Assembly: GCA_945897365.1 (NCBI GenBank)
Contig: CAMDFD010000009.1
Coordinates: 1-64,000 of the forward strand
Length of the DNA: 64,000 nucleotides
From: Bordetella parapertussis
GTDB taxonomy: Bacteria; Pseudomonadota; Gammaproteobacteria; Burkholderiales; Burkholderiaceae_B
Direction: 5' to 3'
The notes below the pieces were generated by a model. It saw nothing but the letters and a program-made list of their open reading frames with translations, searched no databases and had not been told where the DNA came from. The stretch's first letter is position 1; the number at the start of each line of letters is the position of its first letter. This document shows positions 52,032 through 61,133 of this stretch, in pieces. A program made the position numbers and the translations under genes.

Positions 52032-53099
52032 TCAAGCAAAGACGCGTCTTGCACGAGGGCTGCCTGCAGCAAAACCCGATTTTTCAAGTTGCGAATACAA
52101 GGTCTTCAGTTTTTCATCGATGGCTACATCCGCACCTGGTTGAAGTGGTCGCAGTTGATCATCGACCAACTCCCCACCAATTCGACGGGCCAACTCGAAA
52201 CCAACTTCGGCCATTTTTCCAAATGCTCTCGTATCGACAGGACTACAGGGCACATCCAGGAGCATGGTCAAACGATCCACACTGGCCATCCCTGCATCGA
52301 TAGACTCAGCATCGGCACGCGACAAACTAAAACACACTAAACCGTAATCGCCCAGCCAGGCGAGCACACCATCGACAGGCACAAAACCCATTGTCTTAGC
52401 GGCCATCGTGACGTCAGAAACTGGACGCATACTACCCAGAAGTAGCGTCAGCCCTACTTGTGTATCCAAAGCGGCGCAGGCATCGTCCAAACGTGAGGCT
52501 GCTTCAAGCACATACTGTTGATCTGGCCCTTCGATGCCGGACTCCAATTGTTCGGCTAAACCCTGCGCGCGATTCCAAATTTGTGACCATTCAATTGCAG
52601 TCAAAGGACCGCTACGGTTGGCAAGCAAAACCGCCAAGTGTACCGATACATACTGACCATCCAGACGCAAACGTGCCTCAAGTTGGCCCTCGATATCCTG
52701 AGCAAAAATACGGACTGCTTTACGACCCGCAGAGCGCAATGGCTGCAAGAGGGGCGCGAGATCCTCTCCCAACATTGGCCCTTGCAAGGTGAGTTCAATC
52801 ACGACCTCAGTCGAAGGATCCGGACCCTGTTGATCCAAGGATGCCTCAGGATGATCCTGCATATCGCTCAACGCAGAAACACCACCCATGTCATGAGCGA
52901 CGCTCATACCGGCTAGCCCAGGCTCGCGCCTTGTCTCACCGTAGGCTACGGTATCACCTAGCAAAGGATCTTGTTCGATCACAGGCATTTGCGCCTGCAT
53001 CCGGCGTCTGACGCGAAGATCCTGAAACCAGTTAAAGCCCAGCAGCAGCACAATGATGGCTGCTCCGATGACAATCAGGTAGATCTGCAATTCACTCAT
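52032..53099 (-). CDS. zipA: ZipA-like cell division protein
   Basis: This 355-residue protein has an N-terminal membrane helix (residues 4-22, LQIYLIVIGAAIIVLLLGF), a basic stretch (LRVRRRMQ), a linker and a C-terminal ZipA-type FtsZ-binding domain (about 215-345; GFVPVDGVLAWLGDYGLVCF, LLDVPCSPVDTRAFGKMAEV). It would tether FtsZ to the membrane. The call rests on topology and the smc-zipA-ligA order, which is conserved in betaproteobacteria. It starts at ATG 53099. Confidence 0.87.
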   Translation of the reverse strand: MSELQIYLIVIGAAIIVLLLGFNWFQDLRVRRRMQAQMPVIEQDPLLGDTVAYGETRREPGLAGMSVAHDMGGVSALSDMQDHPEASLDQQGPDPSTEVVIELTLQGPMLGEDLAPLLQPLRSAGRKAVRIFAQDIEGQLEARLRLDGQYVSVHLAVLLANRSGPLTAIEWSQIWNRAQGLAEQLESGIEGPDQQYVLEAASRLDDACAALDTQVGLTLLLGSMRPVSDVTMAAKTMGFVPVDGVLAWLGDYGLVCFSLSRADAESIDAGMASVDRLTMLLDVPCSPVDTRAFGKMAEVGFELARRIGGELVDDQLRPLQPGADVAIDEKLKTLYSQLEKSGFAAGSPRARRVFA

Positions 53100-53114
53100 G
53101 TATTGTCTCAATGA

Positions 53115-56100
53115 TCACGCAGCATCGGCAGCAAGCTGTAATGCGGATTCGATATCAACGGCCACAATACGCGACACGCCTTGCTCTTGCATGGTCACAC
53201 CAACCAACTGGCGTGCCATTTGCATGGCGATCTTGTTATGTGAGATAAACAAAAACTGTGTGTGGTCGGCCATACTACTCACAAGATTGGTATAACGCTC
53301 AGTATTCGCATCATCGAGCGGCGCATCCACCTCGTCAAGCAAACAAAACGGAGCAGGATTGAGCTTGAACAGCGCAAAGACCAACGCGGTTGCTGTTAAA
53401 GCCTTTTCTCCGCCGGACAGTAAATGAATTGAAGTATTGCGCTTGCCGGGGGGCTGGGCCATCACCTGAACACCCGCATCCAAAATCTCATCGCCTGTCA
53501 TGATCAAACGCGCTTCACCGCCCCCAAATAACTTGGGGAACAACTCGCCAAAATGACCATTGACCTCATTAAACGTGGTTTGCAGTAAATCGCGAGTTTC
53601 GCGATCGATCTTACGAATCGCATCCTCAAGCGTTTCGATCGCAGTCTGCAAGTCTAAATACTGCGCATCAAGATAATTCTTACGTTCACGCGATACCGTC
53701 AACTCATCAAGCGCAGCCAGGTTCACGGAGCCCAGACTCTCGATCTTTTTGGTGATACGCTGAACTTCGGACTGTAACCACGTGGGACGCTGCCACTCTT
53801 CGGACTGTTCTGTCAGGGAAGCTTGCACTGCAGCACGATCAACTTGTCGCTCATTGAGCTGTTCAGCGAACTGCTCTGTCGCTAACCGCGCGGCCTGCTC
53901 CTGCAACTGGAGTTGCATGATGCGTCCACGATGAGGCTCTAACGAGCGTTCGATGGTCATGCGTTCTTCGTCGGCCTCGCGCATTTGCGCAGCCAAGGTA
54001 TCCATTTCGATACGCGCGCGACCCAGCGTTTCCTCACGCTCGGCACGGAATTCAAGTGCCTCTTGCAACCCTGCTTCGGCAGCGGCAGCATCTAAGGTCG
54101 AGAGCTCCGACTCAAGCGACAATAATTCCTGCTGCGCACGCGTTGCTTGCTCAGTCGAAAGTTGCAAGTTACGTTGCAACTCGGCAATGCGGGCACGAAT
54201 GCCACGCTCGGCAAACTCCGCCTCTTGAGCGCCCCGCTCCTGATCGCGCAAACGATTGCGCGCCGTTTCGGCTTCTTCGGAGAGCGCTTCGCCCGCCATT
54301 TCCGCTTCAGAATAAGTTTCCTGCTGAACTCCGAGCTCGGCGTCTAATGCCTCAAAGCGGGCTTCTGCTTCGAGCTTGGCCGCGGTGAGTTCCTCTTGTT
54401 GAGAAATAACCTCAGCGATATCTTGCTCAAGCCGTCCAGAACGCTCGCGAGTTTGTTCGACTTGCTGTTGCAAGCGCGTATGTTCGAGTTGCAAATCATG
54501 CAAGCGTCTTGTGATTTCTGAGACACGTTGACGCGCAGGAGGCATCGCCTGCGAGATCTGCTGCCAAGCGGAGTCCGCCTGCGCGACTGCGGAACGCGAA
54601 TGATCCGCGATAAGTTGATGCGCTTTGATTTCGCGTTGGAGATTTTCGATTTCCTGCTGACGCGCCAGCAAACCTGCCTGCTCCGAGTCTGGTGCGTAAA
54701 AGCGGACACTGTTCGTATCGATCAAGTGACCACCCTGCACGACCAAGGTGGCGCCAGCGGGCAAGGTCGAGCGGGCTGCGAGCGCCTCGGTGACATCTTT
54801 TGCAATATAGACATTACCCAACCAGCCCTGCAGCAAAGTACGCAACTCAGGATCGGTGATGCGCAGCACTGAGGCCAAGGGATTCATTCCAGCAGGCGCG
54901 GGAGCCACGGGCGCAGCGGAGGGCAACTGATAAAACGCTAAACGCGCGGGTGGGGAATCACTTGCAAACGCGCGCACCCAATCTAGGTTACGCACTTCAA
55001 GGCCTGTCATGCGCTCATTGAGCACAGCCTCCAGTGCGGTTTCCCAACCGGGTTCGACATGCAGCTTTTGCCAGAGACGCGCCAACGACGTCAACTCATG
55101 CTTGGCGAGCCACGGCTCGAGTGCGCCTTTTTTCTGCACGTCCTCTTGCAAGCGCACCAACGCGGTCAGACGCGCGTCTAATCTGGCGAGCGACTCCGCC
55201 TCGACTTGCGCTTGTTGTTGGGCTTTCGTGCGCCGTGCATCAGCCTCAGGTAATTTGTCTTCGAGCTCGGCGAGTGCGCCCTGTGCCTCCTCAAGTGACT
55301 CTTCGGAGACAAGTTTGTCGCCGGTTAGTCGCTCAAGCGCCTCAACATCGGGGGTTTCTACGCCTTTCAATTCTTGATTAAGTCGTTCACCACGCAATTC
55401 AAGCGTCTGTAATTGACGATCCGAATCCCGCTGAGTCTGCGCCACCAAGGCCAGGCTCTGCTCCACGCGTGCCAGCGTCGCGCGCATTTCTTCGCGCTGG
55501 GTCGCGGCCAGGCGCACACGCGCCTCAATATCGGGCAACCCCTCTTGTGCGGCCAGCGCCAACTCCCGCGCCTGTTCGGCACGCGCGGCACTCGTCATCA
55601 ATTCTTCTTCACCGTCTTGAATTTGCAAAACACAGTGTTCTTTTTGCGAATCCCACTCGGTCATCTGGACTTGTAATTGCGCTCGGCGCATGTTTACGCG
55701 ATTGCGCGACTCGACGACATGGCGAATTTCTGCCTCGAGGCTACTGACTTTGGCATTGGACTCGTAAAGCAAGCCTTGAGCGGCGTGCACCGCATCACCC
55801 GCTGCGTAATGCGCCTGACGGCGCGCCTCGAGTGCGGCCTCGCTGGCGCGCAACCCAGCCATCGAGGCCTCGAGCTCAGTCTGTGCCCTTTCGATGTCTT
55901 GTTGCGTACGGGCGCGTTCTTCGTGGGCGGCGGCTTCCTTGAGGAACCACAGCGCATGTTGCTTGCCCTCGCCCTCAGCTTGCAAGGCGCGATACTCACG
56001 CGCTACTTCTGCTTGAGACTCAAGTTTTTCGAGTTGAGAGGTGAGTTCACGCAGGATATCGTCCACGCGCACGAGATTTTCGCGTGTATCGGATAACCTG

Positions 56101-56645
56101 TTTTCCGTTTCACGGCGTCGCTCTTTGTAGCGCGACACACCCGCGGCTTCTTCGAGGTAAACGCGGAGTTCTTCGGGCTTTGCTTCGATCAAGCGATTGA
56201 TCATGCCCTGACCAATAATGGCGTAACCGCGTGCGCCTAAACCTGTACCTAGAAAAATATCGTTAACGTCGCGACGGCGGACTTGCTGGTTGTTGATGAA
56301 GTAACTGCTCGTGCCATCACGGGTCAACACACGACGAACCGCAATCTCAGCGTAGGTCGCCCACTGACCGATCGCGCGACCATCGCTGTTGTCGAACACC
56401 AGCTCGACCGAAGCACGCGCCGAGGGCTTGCGCTGCCCAGAACCACTAAAAATCACGTCTTGCATGGACTCACCACGCAGCTCGGACGCTCGACTTTCGC
56501 CCATCACCCAGCGCACAGCGTCAATGATGTTGGATTTACCGCAGCCGTTCGGTCCCACAACCCCCACGAGCTGACTTGGAGTCGGAATTACGGTCGGATC
56601 GACAAAGGATTTAAATCCGGCTAGTTTGATCTGGGTCAGACGCAC
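53115..56645 (-). CDS. smc: Chromosome segregation protein SMC
   Basis: This 1176-residue condensin ATPase has Walker A VGPNGCGKSNIIDA at the N-terminus, then a long coiled coil. The hinge lies at about 515-650 (WETALEAVLNERMTGLEVRN, LASVLRITDPEL), followed by a second coiled coil. The C-terminal signature and Walker B are HLLSGGEKALTATALVF and FCLLDEVDAPLDD. The start is GTG (56645), with no clear ribosome site upstream (the bases before it read TTATATATT). Confidence 0.96.
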   Translation of the reverse strand: MRLTQIKLAGFKSFVDPTVIPTPSQLVGVVGPNGCGKSNIIDAVRWVMGESRASELRGESMQDVIFSGSGQRKPSARASVELVFDNSDGRAIGQWATYAEIAVRRVLTRDGTSSYFINNQQVRRRDVNDIFLGTGLGARGYAIIGQGMINRLIEAKPEELRVYLEEAAGVSRYKERRRETENRLSDTRENLVRVDDILRELTSQLEKLESQAEVAREYRALQAEGEGKQHALWFLKEAAAHEERARTQQDIERAQTELEASMAGLRASEAALEARRQAHYAAGDAVHAAQGLLYESNAKVSSLEAEIRHVVESRNRVNMRRAQLQVQMTEWDSQKEHCVLQIQDGEEELMTSAARAEQARELALAAQEGLPDIEARVRLAATQREEMRATLARVEQSLALVAQTQRDSDRQLQTLELRGERLNQELKGVETPDVEALERLTGDKLVSEESLEEAQGALAELEDKLPEADARRTKAQQQAQVEAESLARLDARLTALVRLQEDVQKKGALEPWLAKHELTSLARLWQKLHVEPGWETALEAVLNERMTGLEVRNLDWVRAFASDSPPARLAFYQLPSAAPVAPAPAGMNPLASVLRITDPELRTLLQGWLGNVYIAKDVTEALAARSTLPAGATLVVQGGHLIDTNSVRFYAPDSEQAGLLARQQEIENLQREIKAHQLIADHSRSAVAQADSAWQQISQAMPPARQRVSEITRRLHDLQLEHTRLQQQVEQTRERSGRLEQDIAEVISQQEELTAAKLEAEARFEALDAELGVQQETYSEAEMAGEALSEEAETARNRLRDQERGAQEAEFAERGIRARIAELQRNLQLSTEQATRAQQELLSLESELSTLDAAAAEAGLQEALEFRAEREETLGRARIEMDTLAAQMREADEERMTIERSLEPHRGRIMQLQLQEQAARLATEQFAEQLNERQVDRAAVQASLTEQSEEWQRPTWLQSEVQRITKKIESLGSVNLAALDELTVSRERKNYLDAQYLDLQTAIETLEDAIRKIDRETRDLLQTTFNEVNGHFGELFPKLFGGGEARLIMTGDEILDAGVQVMAQPPGKRNTSIHLLSGGEKALTATALVFALFKLNPAPFCLLDEVDAPLDDANTERYTNLVSSMADHTQFLFISHNKIAMQMARQLVGVTMQEQGVSRIVAVDIESALQLAADAA

Positions 56646-56793
56646 AATATATAAGCACTATCTCGAATGGTATCCCTGTGATCATAACGCAGCCTGAGCA
56701 AAAAACAGCCTGATGACACCTTCCACATGATGTCTTGGACATGCATTAAACGGGTAAAACCACGGGGAATCCCTCATTCTTTTATTATGCGGA

Positions 56794-58170
56794 ATGCCGC
56801 ATTGTGGCGTGCGTTCAATTTTTCGGGAAATCATCTTGAATCGAGGCTTTTTTACCGTCATGGCTGCGCAGGCTCTGTCCTCGCTGGCGGATAATGCATT
56901 GTTTATCGCTGCAATCGCACTGATTCTGGAGCTTCACGGCCCAGACTGGATGGCACCGATGATGAAATGGTGGTTTGCCGCCTCTTATGTCTTGCTGGCA
57001 GCCTTCGTAGGCGCTTTTGCAGACTCGTTCCCCAAAGGCCGGGTGATGTTTTTCACCAACGCCATTAAAGTCAGCGGCTGTTTACTCATGTTTTCTTATG
57101 CCATGTTCGGATTGACAGAAGAAGGCCAGGTCGCTCTGGTATGCGCAGCCTATGCGCTAGTCGGTATAGGCGCGGCCGCCTACTCGCCCGCCAAATACGG
57201 TATTGTCACCGAGATGCTTCACCCCCTGCAACTGGTCAAAGGAAATAGCTGGATAGAGGGCTTGACCATTTTGTCCATCATTATGGGTACCGTGGTAGGT
57301 GGTGTCTTGGTTTCGCCCACCGTATCTGCCTGGCTGCTGAGCCATGATTGGGTGAGTAACTTGGTGGATACGCCCGCCGAAGCCGCCATTTTGATGATCG
57401 CCTTTGTTTATATCGCTGCAGCGCTCTGCAATTTGATGATTCCGAGCACGAATGTCGTTTATCCAAAGCAAAACAAAAATCCATTCAAACTAGTCAAAAC
57501 CTTTGCTGGTTACGTTCGTATTCTGTGGCAAGACAAACTTGGTCAAATTTCTCTTGGTGTCACGACACTTTTTTGGGGTGCCGGCGCGACGTTGCAGCTC
57601 ATCGTGATCGAGTGGGGTAAAAACCACCTCGGCTACCGTCTTGACCAAGCTTCTATTCTGATGGGCATTACCGCGCTTGGAACGATCGCGGGATCTATTC
57701 TTGCAGGAAGAGTTCCCCTGCCAAAAGCGTTAAAAGTGCTGCCCTTGGGTATCGCGATGGGCTTTATTGTCATGCTCATGCCTTTTGTCAACAGCTCAAT
57801 GAGCATCAACGTCATGGGCACACAGTTGCCCTGGGTGGCCTATGTGCTGCTGATTCTGATTGGCCTGACCTCGGGTCTATTTGTCGTACCAATGAATGCA
57901 CTGCTGCAGCATCGTGGCCATGTGTTGTTGTCGGCTGGACATTCTATTGCAGTCCAAAATTTCAACGAACAACTCAATATTTTGGTGATGGTGGCCGCGT
58001 ACACCTTGTTGTTGTGGGCCGATATGTCGATCGATATGATTATCTGGATTTTTGGTGGGCTCGTCGCTTCGCTCATGATGGTCATGCTGCGGTGGAACCG
58101 CAGCAACCTCAACAAAAACCCCCATCTGCTTGATGAAATTGGCCAAGAAGGGCACGGTAAAGCGCTGTGA
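56794..58170 (+). CDS. lplT: Lysophospholipid transporter LplT
   Basis: This 458-residue protein of the major facilitator type has 12 helices. MAAQALSSLADNALFIAAIALI, GAFADSFPKGRVMFFTNAIKV and VGIGAAAYSPAKYGIVTEML match LplT, which flips lysophospholipids inward for re-acylation. No acyltransferase (aas) follows. The ATG at 56794 is possible; a TTG at 56836 (NRGFFTVMAAQ) would match the shorter family N-terminus. Confidence 0.92.
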   Translation: MPHCGVRSIFREIILNRGFFTVMAAQALSSLADNALFIAAIALILELHGPDWMAPMMKWWFAASYVLLAAFVGAFADSFPKGRVMFFTNAIKVSGCLLMFSYAMFGLTEEGQVALVCAAYALVGIGAAAYSPAKYGIVTEMLHPLQLVKGNSWIEGLTILSIIMGTVVGGVLVSPTVSAWLLSHDWVSNLVDTPAEAAILMIAFVYIAAALCNLMIPSTNVVYPKQNKNPFKLVKTFAGYVRILWQDKLGQISLGVTTLFWGAGATLQLIVIEWGKNHLGYRLDQASILMGITALGTIAGSILAGRVPLPKALKVLPLGIAMGFIVMLMPFVNSSMSINVMGTQLPWVAYVLLILIGLTSGLFVVPMNALLQHRGHVLLSAGHSIAVQNFNEQLNILVMVAAYTLLLWADMSIDMIIWIFGGLVASLMMVMLRWNRSNLNKNPHLLDEIGQEGHGKAL

Positions 58171-58206
58171 CACTTTAATGCTATCGAGTCGCCTGGAAAC
58201 CTTGGG

Positions 58207-59019
58207 TCATAGACCTGAAACGGTCTTAAGAAGCTGCAAATCCTGCCAGGCTGCAGCTTTGTCCCCAGGGTGGCTCAACAGGTGAAAGGGATGATAGGTG
58301 GCGATCAAAGGGATTTTTTGCCCAGCCACCATCAACCCATGTGTCACTTGGCGCAGGTTCGCAAGAGGCTCCTCAGACTCTAGCAATGACTGCGCCGCCC
58401 GACCGACAGCCAAAATACTAAAAGGACGGACAAGCTCAATCTGCCGCAACAAAAATGGCTTGCATGCCTCAAGCTCGACGGCCTTGGGATTGCGATTTCC
58501 GGGCGGACGACACTTGACGATATTGCTGACGAACACTTGATGCGTCCGACTGCTTTGAATCGCCGAAAGCATGTTGTCAAGCATCAGTCCAGGGCGATCC
58601 ACAAAAGGTCTACCCTCTCGGTCTTCGAAAACTCCCGGTGCCTCTCCGATCACCATGATGGCGGGCGACATGATGCCCTCACCAGGAACCGCCTGTTGGC
58701 GTTCACGACACAGTCCGCACGCTTCGCAGGCACGGACCGTTGCCGCCAAAGACGCTAAGTCATGCGCCGCGGCAGCCAAGGCAGACGTATCAACCTGAGT
58801 CTCTAAAACAGGTCTTATCACGGGGGCGACGATACGAGAAGGCGCAGCCCTCACGGGGCGTTTCGGTTGAGGAACAACCGCCGCGACCGCGCTCTGCACA
58901 TTGATTTTTTTCGGCGCGGGTTGCTCCGGGGGTAACCAAGGCTTTTCGATACCGAGCTCTTGCAACCACGCGAGCTGCAAGGCTGAATATTGGGGTGCGC
59001 TTGGTTGGGGTAAGGTCAT
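58207..59019 (-). CDS. Uracil-DNA glycosylase, family 4 (4Fe-4S)
   Basis: This 270-residue protein has an N-terminal Pro/Ala-rich region of about 90 residues and the family 4 core. Cluster cysteines are in CEACGLC, KCRPPGNRNP and ACKPF. Motif A is GEAPGVFEDREGRPF and the second motif is IATYHPFHLLSHPGDK. It removes uracil from DNA. The start overlaps the tsaB-rimI stop by 4 bases. Confidence 0.92.
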   Translation of the reverse strand: MTLPQPSAPQYSALQLAWLQELGIEKPWLPPEQPAPKKINVQSAVAAVVPQPKRPVRAAPSRIVAPVIRPVLETQVDTSALAAAAHDLASLAATVRACEACGLCRERQQAVPGEGIMSPAIMVIGEAPGVFEDREGRPFVDRPGLMLDNMLSAIQSSRTHQVFVSNIVKCRPPGNRNPKAVELEACKPFLLRQIELVRPFSILAVGRAAQSLLESEEPLANLRQVTHGLMVAGQKIPLIATYHPFHLLSHPGDKAAAWQDLQLLKTVSGL

Positions 59020-60251
59020 AAGCTGTCAAAACTCTTTTTAAGAATCAGGGCGTCTTCTCGCTGACCCTTTGCTGCAGGATAATAATCTCGCCTGAGTCCA
59101 ATCTGTACAAAACCCTCAACAAGATAAAAAGCCTGTGCCGCATGGTTGGATGGTCGAACTTCTAAGACAATGCCTTCGGTACCCGCAGCACGCGCAAAAT
59201 GCGTGATGTGTGCCAGCAACTGCCTGCCAACACCGCGACGTTGCTCGTCCTTTGCCACGGCGATCACCAACAAATGCGCGACATCGGGCGCCACCATCGT
59301 CACGGAAAAACCCTGCAGCCCTTCCTCGGTGCGAAGCACCCAAGCTTCGTAACCTACTTCGAGCGCATCCTCAAAGTTTTTAAAGGTCCAGGGAAAAGAC
59401 TGAACGGCAGCCTCCAACGCAACAACCTCACGCAAGTCCGACCGCAACATGGGCAGCAGCGCCGCGGAGCCTGGGGCCTTGGCGCGTGGATTACCCCCCT
59501 CTCCGCGGGCGCGCTCCAAACTTGTAAAAGCAACCTTATCACGCAAATAAAGAGGGCTCGCTTGCTCAGGTGATAGCGTTAAACCGGCTTTTAGAGCTTG
59601 CAAAGCAAGCTTGGCAACGGCCTGGGCCTCAGGTCGTGCCCGCAGATTATCCAAGACCCAAGCTGCAGGCCAGCTGCAAGCCGTTGAACACGACTCAACC
59701 ACCAACCACCCCTCCCCGACAAGCGTCACAGACCGAAAATCGGGAACACGCTCTTGCCAAAATTGCTGACGCTGGGAAATAAACAATAGAACGTCCGCGC
59801 CTGCTAACAAAACGGGGGGTTGAATCGCGATGAGCTCATCGGTCACTGAGCGCGCGTACACACCAAAATAAACCTCGTCCATCCGCGCATCGAGCGCCAC
59901 ATACAGCAGCGCTTCCGGGTGTCGGGGCAAGGCCTGCGCGGCAACAGCCGGCAACGCCCCCACCTGAAACAATGGAATACCGAGCGCCAGCGCGATGCCT
60001 TGTGCCACACCACAGGCGACGCGCACACCGGTAAACGCTCCGGGTCCTTGACCAAACGCAACGGCAGTCACATCTTTTTGTGTGAGATTGTGCTCGGCTA
60101 AAATAGAGTACGCCAGCGGGAGTATCGCTGAGGCGTGCCCCGTTGTTCCCTCGATCGTGCGCTGGGTCACTGAGGGGGTTGAGCCTTGCTCCGACAGTAA
60201 CGCAACGGTACCAGTCGAGGTTGAAGTTTCAAATGCCAGAATTCGTGTCAT
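59016..60251 (-). CDS. tsaB-rimI: TsaB-RimI fusion protein
   Basis: This 411-residue protein carries two enzymes in one frame. Residues 1-245 are TsaB: ILAFETSTSTGTVAL, GQGPGAFTGVRVACGVAQGI and the end SPLYLRDKVA. TsaB is the partner of TsaD in making t6A37 of tRNA. Residues 265-411 are a GNAT acetyltransferase of the RimI type: VIAVAKDEQRRGVGRQLLAH for acetyl-CoA and LEVRPSNHAAQAFY for the active site. RimI acetylates ribosomal protein S18. A Gly/Pro/Ala-rich linker (GEGGNPRAKAPGSAA) joins them. In most genomes the two are separate neighbours. Confidence 0.9.
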   Translation of the reverse strand: MTRILAFETSTSTGTVALLSEQGSTPSVTQRTIEGTTGHASAILPLAYSILAEHNLTQKDVTAVAFGQGPGAFTGVRVACGVAQGIALALGIPLFQVGALPAVAAQALPRHPEALLYVALDARMDEVYFGVYARSVTDELIAIQPPVLLAGADVLLFISQRQQFWQERVPDFRSVTLVGEGWLVVESCSTACSWPAAWVLDNLRARPEAQAVAKLALQALKAGLTLSPEQASPLYLRDKVAFTSLERARGEGGNPRAKAPGSAALLPMLRSDLREVVALEAAVQSFPWTFKNFEDALEVGYEAWVLRTEEGLQGFSVTMVAPDVAHLLVIAVAKDEQRRGVGRQLLAHITHFARAAGTEGIVLEVRPSNHAAQAFYLVEGFVQIGLRRDYYPAAKGQREDALILKKSFDSL

Positions 60252-60398
60252 GAGGGGATTGTAATGAACCTCGGGCGTGGGTCGGTGAAGCCCTCTTATT
60301 GAAACACTTTGTTACACGATATTAACCATCTGTCAGCCTTTGTAAAACCTTGTGAGATTCCTGCCCGTCCAACCGCGACCACGGTTACATTTTTGCCT

Positions 60399-61133
60399 AT
60401 GAATACTTTAAATACCCAGTGCACACGAAAAATTCTTGTTGTTGACGATGACCCTAGACTAAGAGACTTGCTGCGCAGATATCTCACTGAGCAAGGCTTT
60501 AATGTGCTCACAGCCGAAGACGCCAGAGAGATGAATAAAATCTGGCAGCGCGAGTACGTTGATTTACTCGTTCTAGACCTGATGTTACCGGGTGAGGACG
60601 GTTTGTCCGTATGCCGTCGCTTACGCGCCACTCTGGATAAAACCCCAATCATCATGCTGACGGCTAGAGCCGAAGAGATCGACCGGATCATTGGGCTCGA
60701 AATGGGGGCTGACGACTATTTGTCTAAACCATTCAATCCTCGCGAACTTCTCGCACGCATTAATGCAGTCCTGCGCCGTCGCAACAGTGAAGAGCACCCG
60801 GGTGCACCAGGGCAAGACAATGAAACCATTTCATTCGGTCCGTATTCCCTCAACTTGGCGACGCGCTGCCTGTCACGCGACCAACAAATTGTGCCCATTA
60901 CAACGGGGGAATTTTCTGTTTTAAAAGTCTTTGCGCGTCACCCCAAGATTCCCCTCTCTCGCGATAAGCTCATGGAACTGGCCCGCGGCCGTGAATACGA
61001 AGCCTTTGATCGAAGTCTGGACGTCCAAATATCACGTCTGCGCAAACTCATTGAAATCAACCCGGCAAAGCCTACCTTTATCCAGACTGTCTGGGGTATG
61101 GGCTATGTCTTTGTGCCGGATGGGCGAAATTAG
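60399..61133 (+). CDS. ompR: Two-component response regulator OmpR
   Basis: This 244-residue protein has a receiver domain (VVDDDPRLRDLL; phospho-Asp in LLVLDLMLPGEDG; MLTARAEEIDRI; Lys in YLSKPFNPREL) and a winged-helix DNA-binding domain (TGEFSVLKVFARHPKIPLSR, VQISRLRKLIEINPAKP, WGMGYVFVPDG). It should control outer-membrane proteins with its sensor EnvZ. The ATG at 60399 gives the family N-terminus. The stop lies 14 bases inside envZ. Confidence 0.94.
   Translation: MNTLNTQCTRKILVVDDDPRLRDLLRRYLTEQGFNVLTAEDAREMNKIWQREYVDLLVLDLMLPGEDGLSVCRRLRATLDKTPIIMLTARAEEIDRIIGLEMGADDYLSKPFNPRELLARINAVLRRRNSEEHPGAPGQDNETISFGPYSLNLATRCLSRDQQIVPITTGEFSVLKVFARHPKIPLSRDKLMELARGREYEAFDRSLDVQISRLRKLIEINPAKPTFIQTVWGMGYVFVPDGRN

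Noticed and set aside
53953..54388. Ser/Ala-rich plus-strand frames opposite smc
   Set aside because: They are antisense to the coiled-coil codons of SMC, with no start context or homologous features.
60931..61119. 63-codon upstream extension of envZ
   Set aside because: It lies wholly within the ompR winged-helix domain in another frame and has no kinase features.
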